Below are positions 45,270-53,245 of a DNA stretch of 64,000 nt, piece after piece. A model generated the notes under the pieces. That model made no database searches. It had not been told where the DNA came from and was given only the letters and a program-made list of their open reading frames with translations. This DNA is from Clostridium sp. K13. Its GTDB lineage: Bacteria; Bacillota; Clostridia; Clostridiales; Clostridiaceae. The stretch lies in contig NZ_JAASHM010000001.1 in NCBI RefSeq assembly GCF_019734195.1, positions 62,001 through 126,000 of the forward strand, written 5' to 3'. The position numbers were made by a program, and so were the translations under genes. The number at the start of each line of letters is the position of its first letter. Positions within the stretch are counted from its first letter, which is position 1.

Positions 45270-45787
45270 ATGACTTTTTTTGAGGATGAAAAAAGAGAAT
45301 TAATAAGTATTATCATAAATTTTATTTAGGAATATTTTTATTTATTTACTTTATTAATGTTCAATCCAATGTTTCTTATGAAATAACTGCAATAAAAAAT
45401 GGAGCAGATATGAAAGCAATTCCTTTTATAAATTCTACAGTTGTACTTGGATCAATTATATTAATAATTTATCTAAATTATCATCTTTTTTGGATAAAGG
45501 AACAAGGTAAAAAGATTTTTATATTAAGGAAATATGATATTATACCTTTAAGCAAAAAGGAAATTTACTATTCTAAGTTTAGGATAATAATAAATAATTT
45601 TTTTGGATTTTTATTTGGAGCTATGATAATTTATATAGGAATATTATTATTTAATTCTTATTATGAATTTAACATTATAAATAATATTCTTGATATATTA
45701 AAAATATTATTATTTTCAGGTGTTCTAATTGGCGTTGTTTTAGTAATAAATTTATTTGAAGATTATAATAGTAAAAGATGTATTTAA
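45270..45787 (+). pseudogene. ABC transporter permease, frameshifted in an A run
   Basis: ATG 45270 follows AAGGGG and encodes MTFFEDEK, but then the frame meets TAG 60 bases in. Adding one A to the six-A run at 45289-45294 joins it to an open frame that continues as KRINKYYHKFYLGIFLF and runs to 45787, giving about 172 residues with four hydrophobic segments. The position after an ATPase gene supports a permease. It could be a real inactivating mutation, a read error in a homopolymer, phase variation, or slippage. Confidence 0.75.
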
Positions 45788-45823
45788 AGATTAACTGCAA
45801 GCTTATTCTTGCAGTTAATCTTT
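45786..45823. terminator. Bidirectional terminator between the ABC operon and merR
   Basis: A 16-bp perfect stem (45786-45801 with 45808-45823), with A residues on one side and T residues on the other. Confidence 0.88.
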
Positions 45824-45825
45824 TG

Positions 45826-46626
45826 TTATTCTATAAGAACTTGAATTTGACAATTATAGTTTCCTGTTTCAAAGATATTATTAAATAACTCTACTTCAAG
45901 CCATTGTTTAGCTTTTAAATTATGTTCTTTTAAGTAATTCATCATTAAACTTTCACAGTAATCCATATTATCACTACTATATATTAAAGTTAAATAGTTA
46001 CCTTTAGGTAAGCTATAAATATTATCATCACTAGTTAAATCTATATTAGATTCAATGCCATTAAATGCATACATGGATTCAATATTATTTGATGAATTTA
46101 ATTTATAAATTATACCTCTTTCTAAAGTAGGGGTTAGATTATTTTGTTTAATTTCTTTATCTAAATCAGAATAATAGAGTAATTCTTTTAAATCTCCTAC
46201 TTCTTTACATGGAACAATAATAATTTTACGTTCTTCAAAAAAATTAGTTTTAATTTCATTTGTATTTATAAGATTTCTAGAGAGTCTTATTCCAGTAGTT
46301 AAAGTATCAATATTATTTATAACAATTTTAATGTTTTTAATATTTTCTTCAGCTTCTTTTCTTTTTGCATCTAAAAAGTCTAACAACTTATCCATATCAC
46401 AATCTTTAAAAATTTCTTGTAATTCAGCTATACTAGTTCCTAATTGTCTAAATCCTTTAATTATATCTATATATATAAATTGATCTATAGAGTAATATCT
46501 ATAACCTGTATTTTCATCTATAACTTTTGGTGTAAGAATACCTATCTTATGATAATATCGTAAGGTTTTTATTGTTATATCTTTAATCTTAGAAACTTCA
46601 CCTATAGAAAATAAGTTTTTATCCAT
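45826..46626 (-). CDS. MerR family regulator with effector-binding domain
   Basis: A 266-residue regulator: MerR DNA-binding domain (FSIGEVSKIKDITIKTLRYYHKIGIL and YRYYSIDQFIYIDIIKGFRQLG), a coiled-coil linker (about 80-115), and a C-terminal GyrI/BmrR-like ligand domain of some 140 residues. Such proteins activate drug-response promoters with 19-bp spacers on binding a drug. One such promoter lies upstream of the divergent acetyltransferase gene at 46749. AAGGAGA precedes the start. Confidence 0.92.
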   Translation of the reverse strand: MDKNLFSIGEVSKIKDITIKTLRYYHKIGILTPKVIDENTGYRYYSIDQFIYIDIIKGFRQLGTSIAELQEIFKDCDMDKLLDFLDAKRKEAEENIKNIKIVINNIDTLTTGIRLSRNLINTNEIKTNFFEERKIIIVPCKEVGDLKELLYYSDLDKEIKQNNLTPTLERGIIYKLNSSNNIESMYAFNGIESNIDLTSDDNIYSLPKGNYLTLIYSSDNMDYCESLMMNYLKEHNLKAKQWLEVELFNNIFETGNYNCQIQVLIE

Positions 46627-46654
46627 AAAATTCTCCTTATATCTAAAATTATTA

Positions 46655-46685
46655 TTGACTCTACCCTTAGGGAATACTTTATTTT
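46655..46685 (+). promoter_or_regulatory. MerR-type promoter with 19-bp spacer
   Basis: TTGACT (46655-46660), a 19-bp spacer containing the dyad CTACCCTTAGGG, and TATTTT (46680-46685). The spacer length and dyad are those of BmrR/MerR-activated promoters. It drives the acetyltransferase gene at 46749. Confidence 0.65.
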
Positions 46686-46748
46686 AAGTATATAGTATTT
46701 GGCCAAATTATTATATATAAATTTAAAATGAGAGATGGAGATTATTAT

Positions 46749-47381
46749 ATGAGTAAAATAATATATAGAGATATAAATAAAAAAGATTATGAAGATATTA
46801 AGAAGTTAATTTGCGAGGCATTTGGATTTGATAAATTTATAAAAAATGAAGATTTATTAGATATAACAACAGCATTATATTTACAAGAGTGTATTGAGGA
46901 TAGTTCTTTTAGTAAAATAGCAGAAAAAGATAATAAAGTAATAGGAATGATTTTAGGAAAGTCAAATAATGATAAATTAATTGTACCGGAAATTGATAAA
47001 AAAGAGTTAATAAATGAAGATGTTGCTAGAACAATTATGGCTGATGAAGAAAATATAATGATTATTAAAGAATTTTCAAAGATTCAGAATACTTATAAAG
47101 AGATTATAGTAGGAAAAGAGGATACTTTTCAGGGCTGTATACAATTGTTTATTGTTTCTAAAGAATCTAGGGGATTAGGTATAGGTAAAAAACTATTAAG
47201 TTATTTATTTGAATATATGAAATCAAGAGAAGTAAATTCAATGTATTTATATACTGATACTAGATGTAATTATAAATTCTATGACAGCCAAAACTTTAAG
47301 TGCTTATCAGAAAAAGAGTTAATATTTGATTCTATAAATGAAAAACTTGATGTATTTTTATATGGATATAAATTTAATTAG
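46749..47381 (+). CDS. GNAT family N-acetyltransferase
   Basis: An acetyl-CoA-dependent acetyltransferase; the substrate is unknown. The 210-residue protein has the acetyl-CoA motif SRGLGIGKKLLSYLFEYMK near residues 145-165 and LYTDTRCNYKFYDSQNF after it. An insertion of about 50 residues between the N-terminal strands and motif A makes it longer than minimal GNATs. ATG 46749 has TGGAGA upstream; the ATG at 46728 has no SD. Its promoter looks MerR-controlled, suggesting drug or toxic-compound modification. Confidence 0.88.
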   Translation: MSKIIYRDINKKDYEDIKKLICEAFGFDKFIKNEDLLDITTALYLQECIEDSSFSKIAEKDNKVIGMILGKSNNDKLIVPEIDKKELINEDVARTIMADEENIMIIKEFSKIQNTYKEIIVGKEDTFQGCIQLFIVSKESRGLGIGKKLLSYLFEYMKSREVNSMYLYTDTRCNYKFYDSQNFKCLSEKELIFDSINEKLDVFLYGYKFN

Positions 47382-47386
47382 TTAGT

Positions 47387-47434
47387 AAGAGTGTTATCTT
47401 AAATAGTTAGTTTAAGATAACACTCTTTAATTTT
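47387..47434 (+). terminator. Terminator after the GNAT gene
   Basis: A 17-bp stem (47387-47403 with 47411-47427) with a 7-base loop, then TTAATTTT. Confidence 0.85.
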
Positions 47435-47506
47435 ACAGTAAGTTAAACTTATAAAAATAAGTAGTAACTATATATGTTATAGAGTTAGATAAAAAATAAA
47501 ATTAAA

Positions 47507-47534
47507 GTGAACATATTTATTGAGATATGCATCT
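47507..47534 (+). promoter_or_regulatory. Putative ECF-type autoregulated promoter
   Basis: GTGAAC (47507-47512) then, 17 bases on, CATCT (47530-47534) followed by AA. Bacillus ECF promoters have a GAAAC/GTAAC-like -35 and CGTC-like -10; this is close and lies just upstream of an ECF sigma gene. Confidence 0.45.
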
Positions 47535-47579
47535 AATATATGTAATACTTAGCTAAGTAAAGAAAATAGGGGGAGGAAT

Positions 47580-48107
47580 ATGGAGCTAATATCATTTTTT
47601 AATTATAAAAAGAAGTCTAATGTTATTAGAGCAAAAAATGGTGATAATGATGCTTTTCTAACTTTAATTAATGAAAATAGATTAAATGTTTATAGAGTTG
47701 CCAGAGGAATTTTAAAAAGTGAACATGATATAGAAGATGCTATACAAAATACTGTAGTTAAAGCATATGAAAAGATTAATACTTTAAAAAAGGATGAGTT
47801 TTTTAAAACTTGGCTTATAAGAATTCTAATTAATGAATGTAATGAAATTATTAGAAAAAATAAAAGACTTGAAAGCATTAATAATGGTAGTAATGAAGAG
47901 AGATATAACGATACTTATGAAAACATAGATTTAATTAATGCAATAAATGAACTAAATGAAGAGTTAAGAATTACAACAGTATTATTTTATTTTGAAGATA
48001 TGCCTATAAAAGATATTGCAAATACTTTAAAAATACCAGAAGGAACAGTAAGGTCAAGACTTTCTAGAGCTAGGGAAAAGTTAAGATATATGATGAGGGA
48101 GGTATAA
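47580..48107 (+). CDS. ECF-type RNA polymerase sigma factor
   Basis: An alternative sigma factor of the extracytoplasmic-function group. It has 175 residues: region 2 (GDNDAFLTLINENRLNVYRV, then DIEDAIQNTVVKAYEKI) and region 4 (LFYFEDMPIKDIANTLKIPE, GTVRSRLSRAREKL). GGGGGAGG precedes the ATG. It lies 9 bases before a DUF4179 anti-sigma gene, and the layout matches SigV/RsiV-like pairs that respond to envelope stress such as lysozyme. Confidence 0.93.
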   Translation: MELISFFNYKKKSNVIRAKNGDNDAFLTLINENRLNVYRVARGILKSEHDIEDAIQNTVVKAYEKINTLKKDEFFKTWLIRILINECNEIIRKNKRLESINNGSNEERYNDTYENIDLINAINELNEELRITTVLFYFEDMPIKDIANTLKIPEGTVRSRLSRAREKLRYMMREV

Positions 48108-48116
48108 TATATATAT

Positions 48117-49601
48117 ATGGATAATAATAATGATTTTTTTGATGAAAAAATTAAAAGGAAATTAAGAGAAGAAAATAAATTTATACCAGAATATGCCAAC
48201 AATTCTTTTGATAAAGGGATAAAAAAAGCAATAGATAGAAGAAGATATAGATATAAAAGATTAGCAGGAATAACAGCAGCTTGTTTTTTAGGAATAACTA
48301 TTTTTACAGTAACATTACCAGCTTATGCAGATAAGATTCCAGTATTAAATAATATAGTTGATTATTTTACTTCAAGTAGATATGAAAATTATGATAAATA
48401 TGCATCAGATTTAAATATTACTAAGGAAAGTAAAGGTGTAAAGGTTACTATAAATAAGGTTGTTTATGATGGATTAGATTTGGCTGTTTTTTATACTGTA
48501 GAAAGTGAAAATGGAATTAGTAATATGCCAAGTTTTATAGATTCTAACTTAAGAGTTAATGGAAAAAAAGTATCATTTTCTTCAAGTGGTAGTGGTGAAT
48601 TCATAAAGGATAATAAAGCTTATGTAGGACATATAACTTATGATGTAGTTGATAAAAAGATAATTCCAAAAGATATTCAAGAAGAAAGTTTTTATGGTGG
48701 ATATGTAGAAATACCAGATGAGTTTTTATTTTCTTTAGAATTTAACAATATTGAAGGAATATTAGATGAGGACTATATAAGAGGAAATTGGAGTTTTGAT
48801 ATACCTGTTACTAGCGAAGCTGTTAATGGAAAGGTTAATGAGTATGAAGCTAATATTAATCTTGCAGATATTAATAATGGAGTAAATATAAATAAGGTAA
48901 TAACAAGTCCAATTAATACAGCAATTCAAGGAACTTATTATGGAAGTGAGTTTTCAAATATAGAGTTTATTGCCTTTGATAATGAAGGTAGATATATAGA
49001 GAGGAAGGGAGCAAGTTCTTTTGGAACTACTTTAAAGGATGATAAAGTTATTAATTATTTTACTAGTAAATTTAAAGAGACTTATGAAGATACAAAATCT
49101 CTTATTTTTATTCCATATAAGTATAAAGAAATTAGTGATATCAAGGTAAGAGAAAATGGTAATAATAAAGTTGTAGAAGTAGGTGATATTAAGATTGCTA
49201 CTAATGAAACAGTAAAAGGAGAAAATTCTCCATTTAAGTTAACTTCAAAACTAAATTTAGAGGGAAAAACAGATTTAACTACTATTTTAGGAAGTGAATA
49301 TGGAACTATTACAAAGGTTGAGGTTAATGAGGGTAAAACTAAATTATATATAAAATCAAATTATAATATATTTGCAATTCCAGAATTAATTAGAGATAAG
49401 AGTAGTGGTCTAGAAATAAAAACTGTTGATAATTTTAATAGTATGGAATTATATACAACAAGATATTTAAAAGAGAGTGGAGAATTAGTTGTTGAATATG
49501 ATGGTGAGTTAGTTGGAGATAATTATGAAGTAGTCTATTATGATCATAGTAATGAAATAAATGTATATAGTAATAATATATTTGAAGTGGAAGTAGATTA
49601 A
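48117..49601 (+). CDS. DUF4179 membrane-anchored anti-sigma factor
   Basis: It probably holds the preceding sigma factor at the membrane until an envelope signal. The 494-residue protein has a cytoplasmic N-terminus of about 43 residues, one membrane helix (about 44-66, ITAACFLGITIFTVTLPAYA), and a large extracellular part of some 430 residues that starts with the DUF4179 domain (KIPVLNNIVDYFTSS). GAGGGAGGT lies upstream, although the ATG is 13 or so bases from it. Signal release could involve RseP-type proteolysis; this is inference. Confidence 0.9.
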   Translation: MDNNNDFFDEKIKRKLREENKFIPEYANNSFDKGIKKAIDRRRYRYKRLAGITAACFLGITIFTVTLPAYADKIPVLNNIVDYFTSSRYENYDKYASDLNITKESKGVKVTINKVVYDGLDLAVFYTVESENGISNMPSFIDSNLRVNGKKVSFSSSGSGEFIKDNKAYVGHITYDVVDKKIIPKDIQEESFYGGYVEIPDEFLFSLEFNNIEGILDEDYIRGNWSFDIPVTSEAVNGKVNEYEANINLADINNGVNINKVITSPINTAIQGTYYGSEFSNIEFIAFDNEGRYIERKGASSFGTTLKDDKVINYFTSKFKETYEDTKSLIFIPYKYKEISDIKVRENGNNKVVEVGDIKIATNETVKGENSPFKLTSKLNLEGKTDLTTILGSEYGTITKVEVNEGKTKLYIKSNYNIFAIPELIRDKSSGLEIKTVDNFNSMELYTTRYLKESGELVVEYDGELVGDNYEVVYYDHSNEINVYSNNIFEVEVD

Positions 49602-49641
49602 AATAAGGAATCTTAATTAGATATTAGAAAAAGATTATATT

Positions 49642-49680
49642 AATCCAAGAATTTTTAGAAAGATTCTTGGATTTTTTTTA
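49642..49680 (+). terminator. Terminator after the anti-sigma gene
   Basis: AATCCAAGAAT (49642-49652) and ATTCTTGGATT (49663-49673), an 11-bp stem with T8 after. Confidence 0.88.
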
Positions 49681-49779
49681 TTTATGGTATAATTAACCAA
49701 TACAGATTGTGTTTTAGAGTGTGTAAATTAAATAATTCTAGATAGAATATTGAGTAATATATATAAAGAGGGGAATGTT

Positions 49780-50661
49780 ATGAGAAATGAGAAAGAGATG
49801 TATGAATTAATATTAAGTATTGCTAAAAAGGATAAAAGAATAAGAGCAGTATATATGAATGGTTCTAGGGCCAATCCAAATATAAAGAAAGATATTTTTC
49901 AAGATTATGATATTGTATATGTAGTTACAGAAACTAAATCATTTATAGAAGATAAAAAATGGACAATTAATTTTGGAGAACCTATTATTTTTCAAGAACC
50001 AGATAAGTTAGATAAGATGCAAGGAATGAATATTGATTTTAGTAAAGGATATACTTATTCAATGCAGTTTACTGATGGAAATAGAATAGATTTACATCTT
50101 CAATCTTTAGATATGTTAGAGAAAGAATATAATAAGGATAAATTAGTTATAAATTTATTAGATAAAGATAATATTTTACCTAAAAGTGAAGAACCAAGTG
50201 ATAAACAGTATTGGATTAAAAAACCAACTTATGAGGAGTATTTTAGTAAATGTAATGATTTTTGGTGGGTAGCACCATACTGTGCAAAAGGGTTATGGAG
50301 AGAGGAAATTCTTTACTCTATAGATGTAATGAATAATTATATAAGGCATGGCTTATTAAATATGATAAGTTGGAGTGTTGGAATAGATACTGAATTTAAG
50401 GTGAGTATTGGAAAAGTAAATAAATATCTTAAAGAGTATATAGATGAAGAGTTATGGAAAAAATTAATGATTACATTTAATATGAGTGATTATAAAAATT
50501 CCTGGATAGCCCTTATTACAACTTGTGAATTATTTGAAGAGGTTGCACCTATTGTAGGGAAAAAGTTAGGATATGAATATAATTATGATGAAGCTAAGAG
50601 AAGCTTTGAGTTTATAAAACATATAAAAGATTTACCTAAAGATGCTTTGGAGATTTATTAG
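49780..50661 (+). CDS. Aminoglycoside 6-adenylyltransferase-like protein (AadE/ANT(6) family)
   Basis: ANT(6) enzymes inactivate streptomycin by adenylylation. The 293-residue protein aligns over its full length by eye: the nucleotidyltransferase motif GSRANPNIKKDIFQDYDI (GS then DxD), IDLHLQSLDML, and the C-terminal FWWVAPYCAKGLWREEI and MISWSVGI. AGAGGGGA before ATG 49780 fixes the start. Chromosomal clostridial homologues are common and may have other substrates, so resistance is not proven. The next gene, an acetyltransferase-kinase fusion, follows after 46 bases. Confidence 0.9.
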   Translation: MRNEKEMYELILSIAKKDKRIRAVYMNGSRANPNIKKDIFQDYDIVYVVTETKSFIEDKKWTINFGEPIIFQEPDKLDKMQGMNIDFSKGYTYSMQFTDGNRIDLHLQSLDMLEKEYNKDKLVINLLDKDNILPKSEEPSDKQYWIKKPTYEEYFSKCNDFWWVAPYCAKGLWREEILYSIDVMNNYIRHGLLNMISWSVGIDTEFKVSIGKVNKYLKEYIDEELWKKLMITFNMSDYKNSWIALITTCELFEEVAPIVGKKLGYEYNYDEAKRSFEFIKHIKDLPKDALEIY

Positions 50662-50707
50662 TAGGGTAGTTTTAGAAAAGTAAAATATTAAACTAGGTGA
50701 GGGTTAT

Positions 50708-51790
50708 ATGGAGTTAGTAAGTGAAAGATTAATATTAAGAGAATTTAGTCATGCAGATTTTCAAGATGTACACGCATATTCTTCAAATATAGAAAATATA
50801 AAATATATGATATGGGGACCTAATAGTGAAGAAGATACAATTGAATTTTTAGATGATTGTATAGAAAACATAGATAAAAAACCTAGGAAACAATATGATT
50901 TTGCTGTTACTTTAAAGGAAAATGGAAAGGTAATAGGTGGTTGTGGAATTTATTTAAATGATTCGTTAGAAGAGGGAATGTTAGGTTGGATTCTACATAA
51001 GGATTATTGGAAAAAAGGGTATATGACAGAGGCTGGGAAAGAGTTAGTGAAATTTGCTTTTGAAGATTTAAATCTTCATAGGTTATATGCAACTTGTGAT
51101 GCTGAAAATTATGGTTCTTATAGAGTTATGGAAAACTTGGGAATGAGAAGAGAAGGACATATTATTAAAAACAGAAAGTTTGCTGGTTTTACTGATGTGT
51201 GGCATGATGAGTTTTTTTATGGACTTTTACAAGAAGAATGGATAAATAAGTCTACAGAATATATAGAGGTTAATGATAAAAAGTTTAAAATAATAAAATT
51301 ATTAGGAAAGGGTAAAGGCGGATATTCTTATTTAGCATCTGATAATGAAAATGAATATGTTGTAAAACAAATTCATCATGAACCCTGTGAATATTATAAC
51401 TTTGGAGATAAAATTAAATTAGAGTTAAATGATTATAAAAAACTTTTTAGTTTAGGAATTAGAATGCCTAAAATGATAGATATTGATATAAATAATGAGA
51501 GAATACTTAAAGAATTTATTGATGGGCCTAGTATAGATGATTTAGTAGTAAAAGATAAAATGAAAGATTCTTATATAAATCAGATAAAAGAATTTTGCAG
51601 TATTTTATATAAAAATAATATTAATATTGATTATTTTCCAACTAACTTTATAGTACAAGATGATTTGATTTGGTATGTAGATTATGAATGTAATGAATAT
51701 ATGGAACAATGGAATTTTGAAAATTGGGGAATAAAATATTGGTCTAAGACTGCAGAGTTTATTGAGCATTTTCAAAGTGAGAATAAATAG
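50708..51790 (+). CDS. GNAT acetyltransferase fused to a kinase-like domain
   Basis: A 360-residue two-domain protein. Residues 1-178 are a RimJ/RimL-type acetyltransferase (GWILHKDYWKKGYMTEAGKE, ENYGSYRVMENLGMRREG). Residues 190-360 are a small protein-kinase-like fold: glycine loop LGKGKGGYSYL, lysine in YVVKQI, catalytic loop NIDYFPTNFIV, which keeps the Asp and Asn of HGDxHPGN, and a DFG-like YVDYE. This order resembles AAC(6')-APH(2'') of Gram-positive cocci, but the domains are not close relatives. AGGTGAGG precedes the ATG. Confidence 0.85.
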   Translation: MELVSERLILREFSHADFQDVHAYSSNIENIKYMIWGPNSEEDTIEFLDDCIENIDKKPRKQYDFAVTLKENGKVIGGCGIYLNDSLEEGMLGWILHKDYWKKGYMTEAGKELVKFAFEDLNLHRLYATCDAENYGSYRVMENLGMRREGHIIKNRKFAGFTDVWHDEFFYGLLQEEWINKSTEYIEVNDKKFKIIKLLGKGKGGYSYLASDNENEYVVKQIHHEPCEYYNFGDKIKLELNDYKKLFSLGIRMPKMIDIDINNERILKEFIDGPSIDDLVVKDKMKDSYINQIKEFCSILYKNNINIDYFPTNFIVQDDLIWYVDYECNEYMEQWNFENWGIKYWSKTAEFIEHFQSENK

Positions 51791-51884
51791 AATTAATTAA
51801 GGAATAAATTACAAATATTTCTTTAAAATCTAAATAAATAGTGATAAACTAATAAATGAAAACTTAATAGTAGTTTTATAAGAG

Positions 51885-51904
51885 AGTGTATTAATATATA
51901 CACT
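51885..51904. promoter_or_regulatory. Inverted repeat upstream of the rsgA leader ORF
   Basis: AGTGTAT (51885-51891) and ATACACT (51898-51904), 6 bases apart. It may be an operator, or a hairpin at the start of the leader. The arms resemble YtrA/GntR-type AGTGTA sites. Confidence 0.4.
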
Positions 51905-51928
51905 AAATATATAAAGGAGTGATGTTTT

Positions 51929-51991
51929 ATGATGAATAAAAGAAATGTTCAAATAGATATAGTATTAAATGGTGAGGTGGCTACTAATTAA
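51929..51991 (+). CDS. Putative 20-residue leader ORF before rsgA
   Basis: MMNKRNVQIDIVLNGEVATN with a stop, preceded by AAAGGAG 9 bases upstream, a better SD than many genes have here. Its last codons (GGT GAG GTG GCT) form the left arm of a hairpin that can take up CCTCCT. Whether it is translated cannot be seen from sequence; the good SD and its place in a structured leader are the only support. Confidence 0.5.
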   Translation: MMNKRNVQIDIVLNGEVATN

Positions 51992-52088
51992 CCTTACAAC
52001 TAAATAATTAAAGAAAAGCCTCCTCACTGAAAGCCCATAAAAAATTATAGACTTTTAAAGTGGAATTTCTAGGAGGAAAGAAAATTTG
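51972..52088 (+). promoter_or_regulatory. Possible translational switch before rsgA
   Basis: GTGAGGTGGCT (51972-51982) pairs with AGCCTCCTCAC (52017-52027) at 10 of 11 positions. CCTCCT in the right arm (52019-52024) is also an exact complement of the rsgA SD AGGAGG (52071-52076). The two pairings exclude one another. Confidence 0.5.
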
Positions 52089-53174
52089 AATAAAATTGAT
52101 TTATATAATATTGGACTAAGTAATAGATTTAAAAATGAAGCAACTATGTATGAAGGTAACTTGTATTTGGCAAGAGTATCTGTTCAGCATAAAGATATGT
52201 ATAAGGTTATCACAGAAGAAGGTGAAGCGTTAGCAGAAGTATCAGGAAAGTTTAGAAAAGAAGCTTTAGGTACAGAAAGCTTTCCAGCAGTAGGTGACTG
52301 GGTTATGGTAGACAGACTAAATGACTTAAATGGAAATGCTATAATTCATCATGTATTAAGAAGGAAAAGTGCTTTTGAAAGAAAAGTAGCTGGAAATAGA
52401 AGAGATATTCAAATAGTAGCTGCTAATATAGATATTATATTTATATGTATGGCACTTAATAATGATTTTAATATTCGTAGATTAGAAAGATATATATCAG
52501 TTGCTTGGGATAGCATGGCTACGCCAGTAATTGTATTAACAAAATCAGACCTTTGTGATAATGTTTTAGAAAAGCAATTGGAAGTAGAATCTATAGCAAT
52601 TGGAATAGATGTTTTAGTAACTAGCTCTATGAGTGGCCAAGGATATGAATCTATTAAAAATTATATTACTAAAGAAAAAACAGTAGCATTTATAGGATCA
52701 TCAGGGGTAGGAAAATCTACTCTTATTAATAAGCTTATGGAGGAGGAAGTTCTTCTTACTAATGGGTTAAGAAATGATGATAAAGGAAGACATACTACTA
52801 CACACAGAGAATTACTAGCATTACCTCAAGGCGGAGTAGTTATAGATACTCCAGGTATGAGGGAGCTTCAGCTTATTACAGGAGACGTTGATAAGTCTTT
52901 TTCAGATATAGATGAAATAGCATCAAAGTGTAAGTTTTCAGACTGTAAACATGAAAGTGAACCAGGTTGTGCAGTAAGAAAAGCTATAGAAGATGGCATT
53001 ATTGATATAGATAGATTTGAAAGCTATAAAAAAATTCAAAAAGAACTAAAATATGCAGAGTTAAACTCTAAAAGATTAGAAAAAGAAAAGATAAATAATA
53101 TGTTTGCAGGGGTTGGCGGAATAAAGAATGCCAGAAGATTTGCTAAGGAAAAAAATAAAAGAAAAAATTTCTAA
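52086..53174 (+). CDS. rsgA: Ribosome small subunit-dependent GTPase A (RsgA, long form)
   Basis: It acts in late 30S maturation and hydrolyses GTP on the ribosome. The 362-residue protein has an OB-fold, a circularly permuted GTPase domain (G4 LTKSDL before G1 GSSGVGKSTLINKL and G3 DTPGMRELQ) and a C-terminal zinc site CKFSDCKHESEPGC. It is longer than the RsgA usually found beside prkC, so the genome may have another copy. TTG 52086 is the start, 9 bases after AGGAGG. It stands alone, behind a structured leader with a short ORF. Confidence 0.92.
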   Translation: MNKIDLYNIGLSNRFKNEATMYEGNLYLARVSVQHKDMYKVITEEGEALAEVSGKFRKEALGTESFPAVGDWVMVDRLNDLNGNAIIHHVLRRKSAFERKVAGNRRDIQIVAANIDIIFICMALNNDFNIRRLERYISVAWDSMATPVIVLTKSDLCDNVLEKQLEVESIAIGIDVLVTSSMSGQGYESIKNYITKEKTVAFIGSSGVGKSTLINKLMEEEVLLTNGLRNDDKGRHTTTHRELLALPQGGVVIDTPGMRELQLITGDVDKSFSDIDEIASKCKFSDCKHESEPGCAVRKAIEDGIIDIDRFESYKKIQKELKYAELNSKRLEKEKINNMFAGVGGIKNARRFAKEKNKRKNF

Positions 53175-53188
53175 AAGTATAGAATACT

Positions 53189-53225
53189 AAAAAAGTATCC
53201 TCATTTTAAATGGGGATACTTTTTA
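53189..53225. terminator. Bidirectional terminator between rsgA and brnQ
   Basis: A stem of about 16 bp centred near 53207 (AGTATCCTCATTT with AAATGGGGATACT, one G-T pair), A-rich before and T-rich after. It serves both convergent genes. Confidence 0.85.
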
Positions 53226-53245
53226 CATTAATTATATATTATTTA

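Noticed and set aside
49780-51790. Calling the two genes an acquired resistance cassette
   Set aside because: Base composition and codon use match the neighbours, no mobile element is near, and chromosomal homologues in clostridia need not confer resistance.
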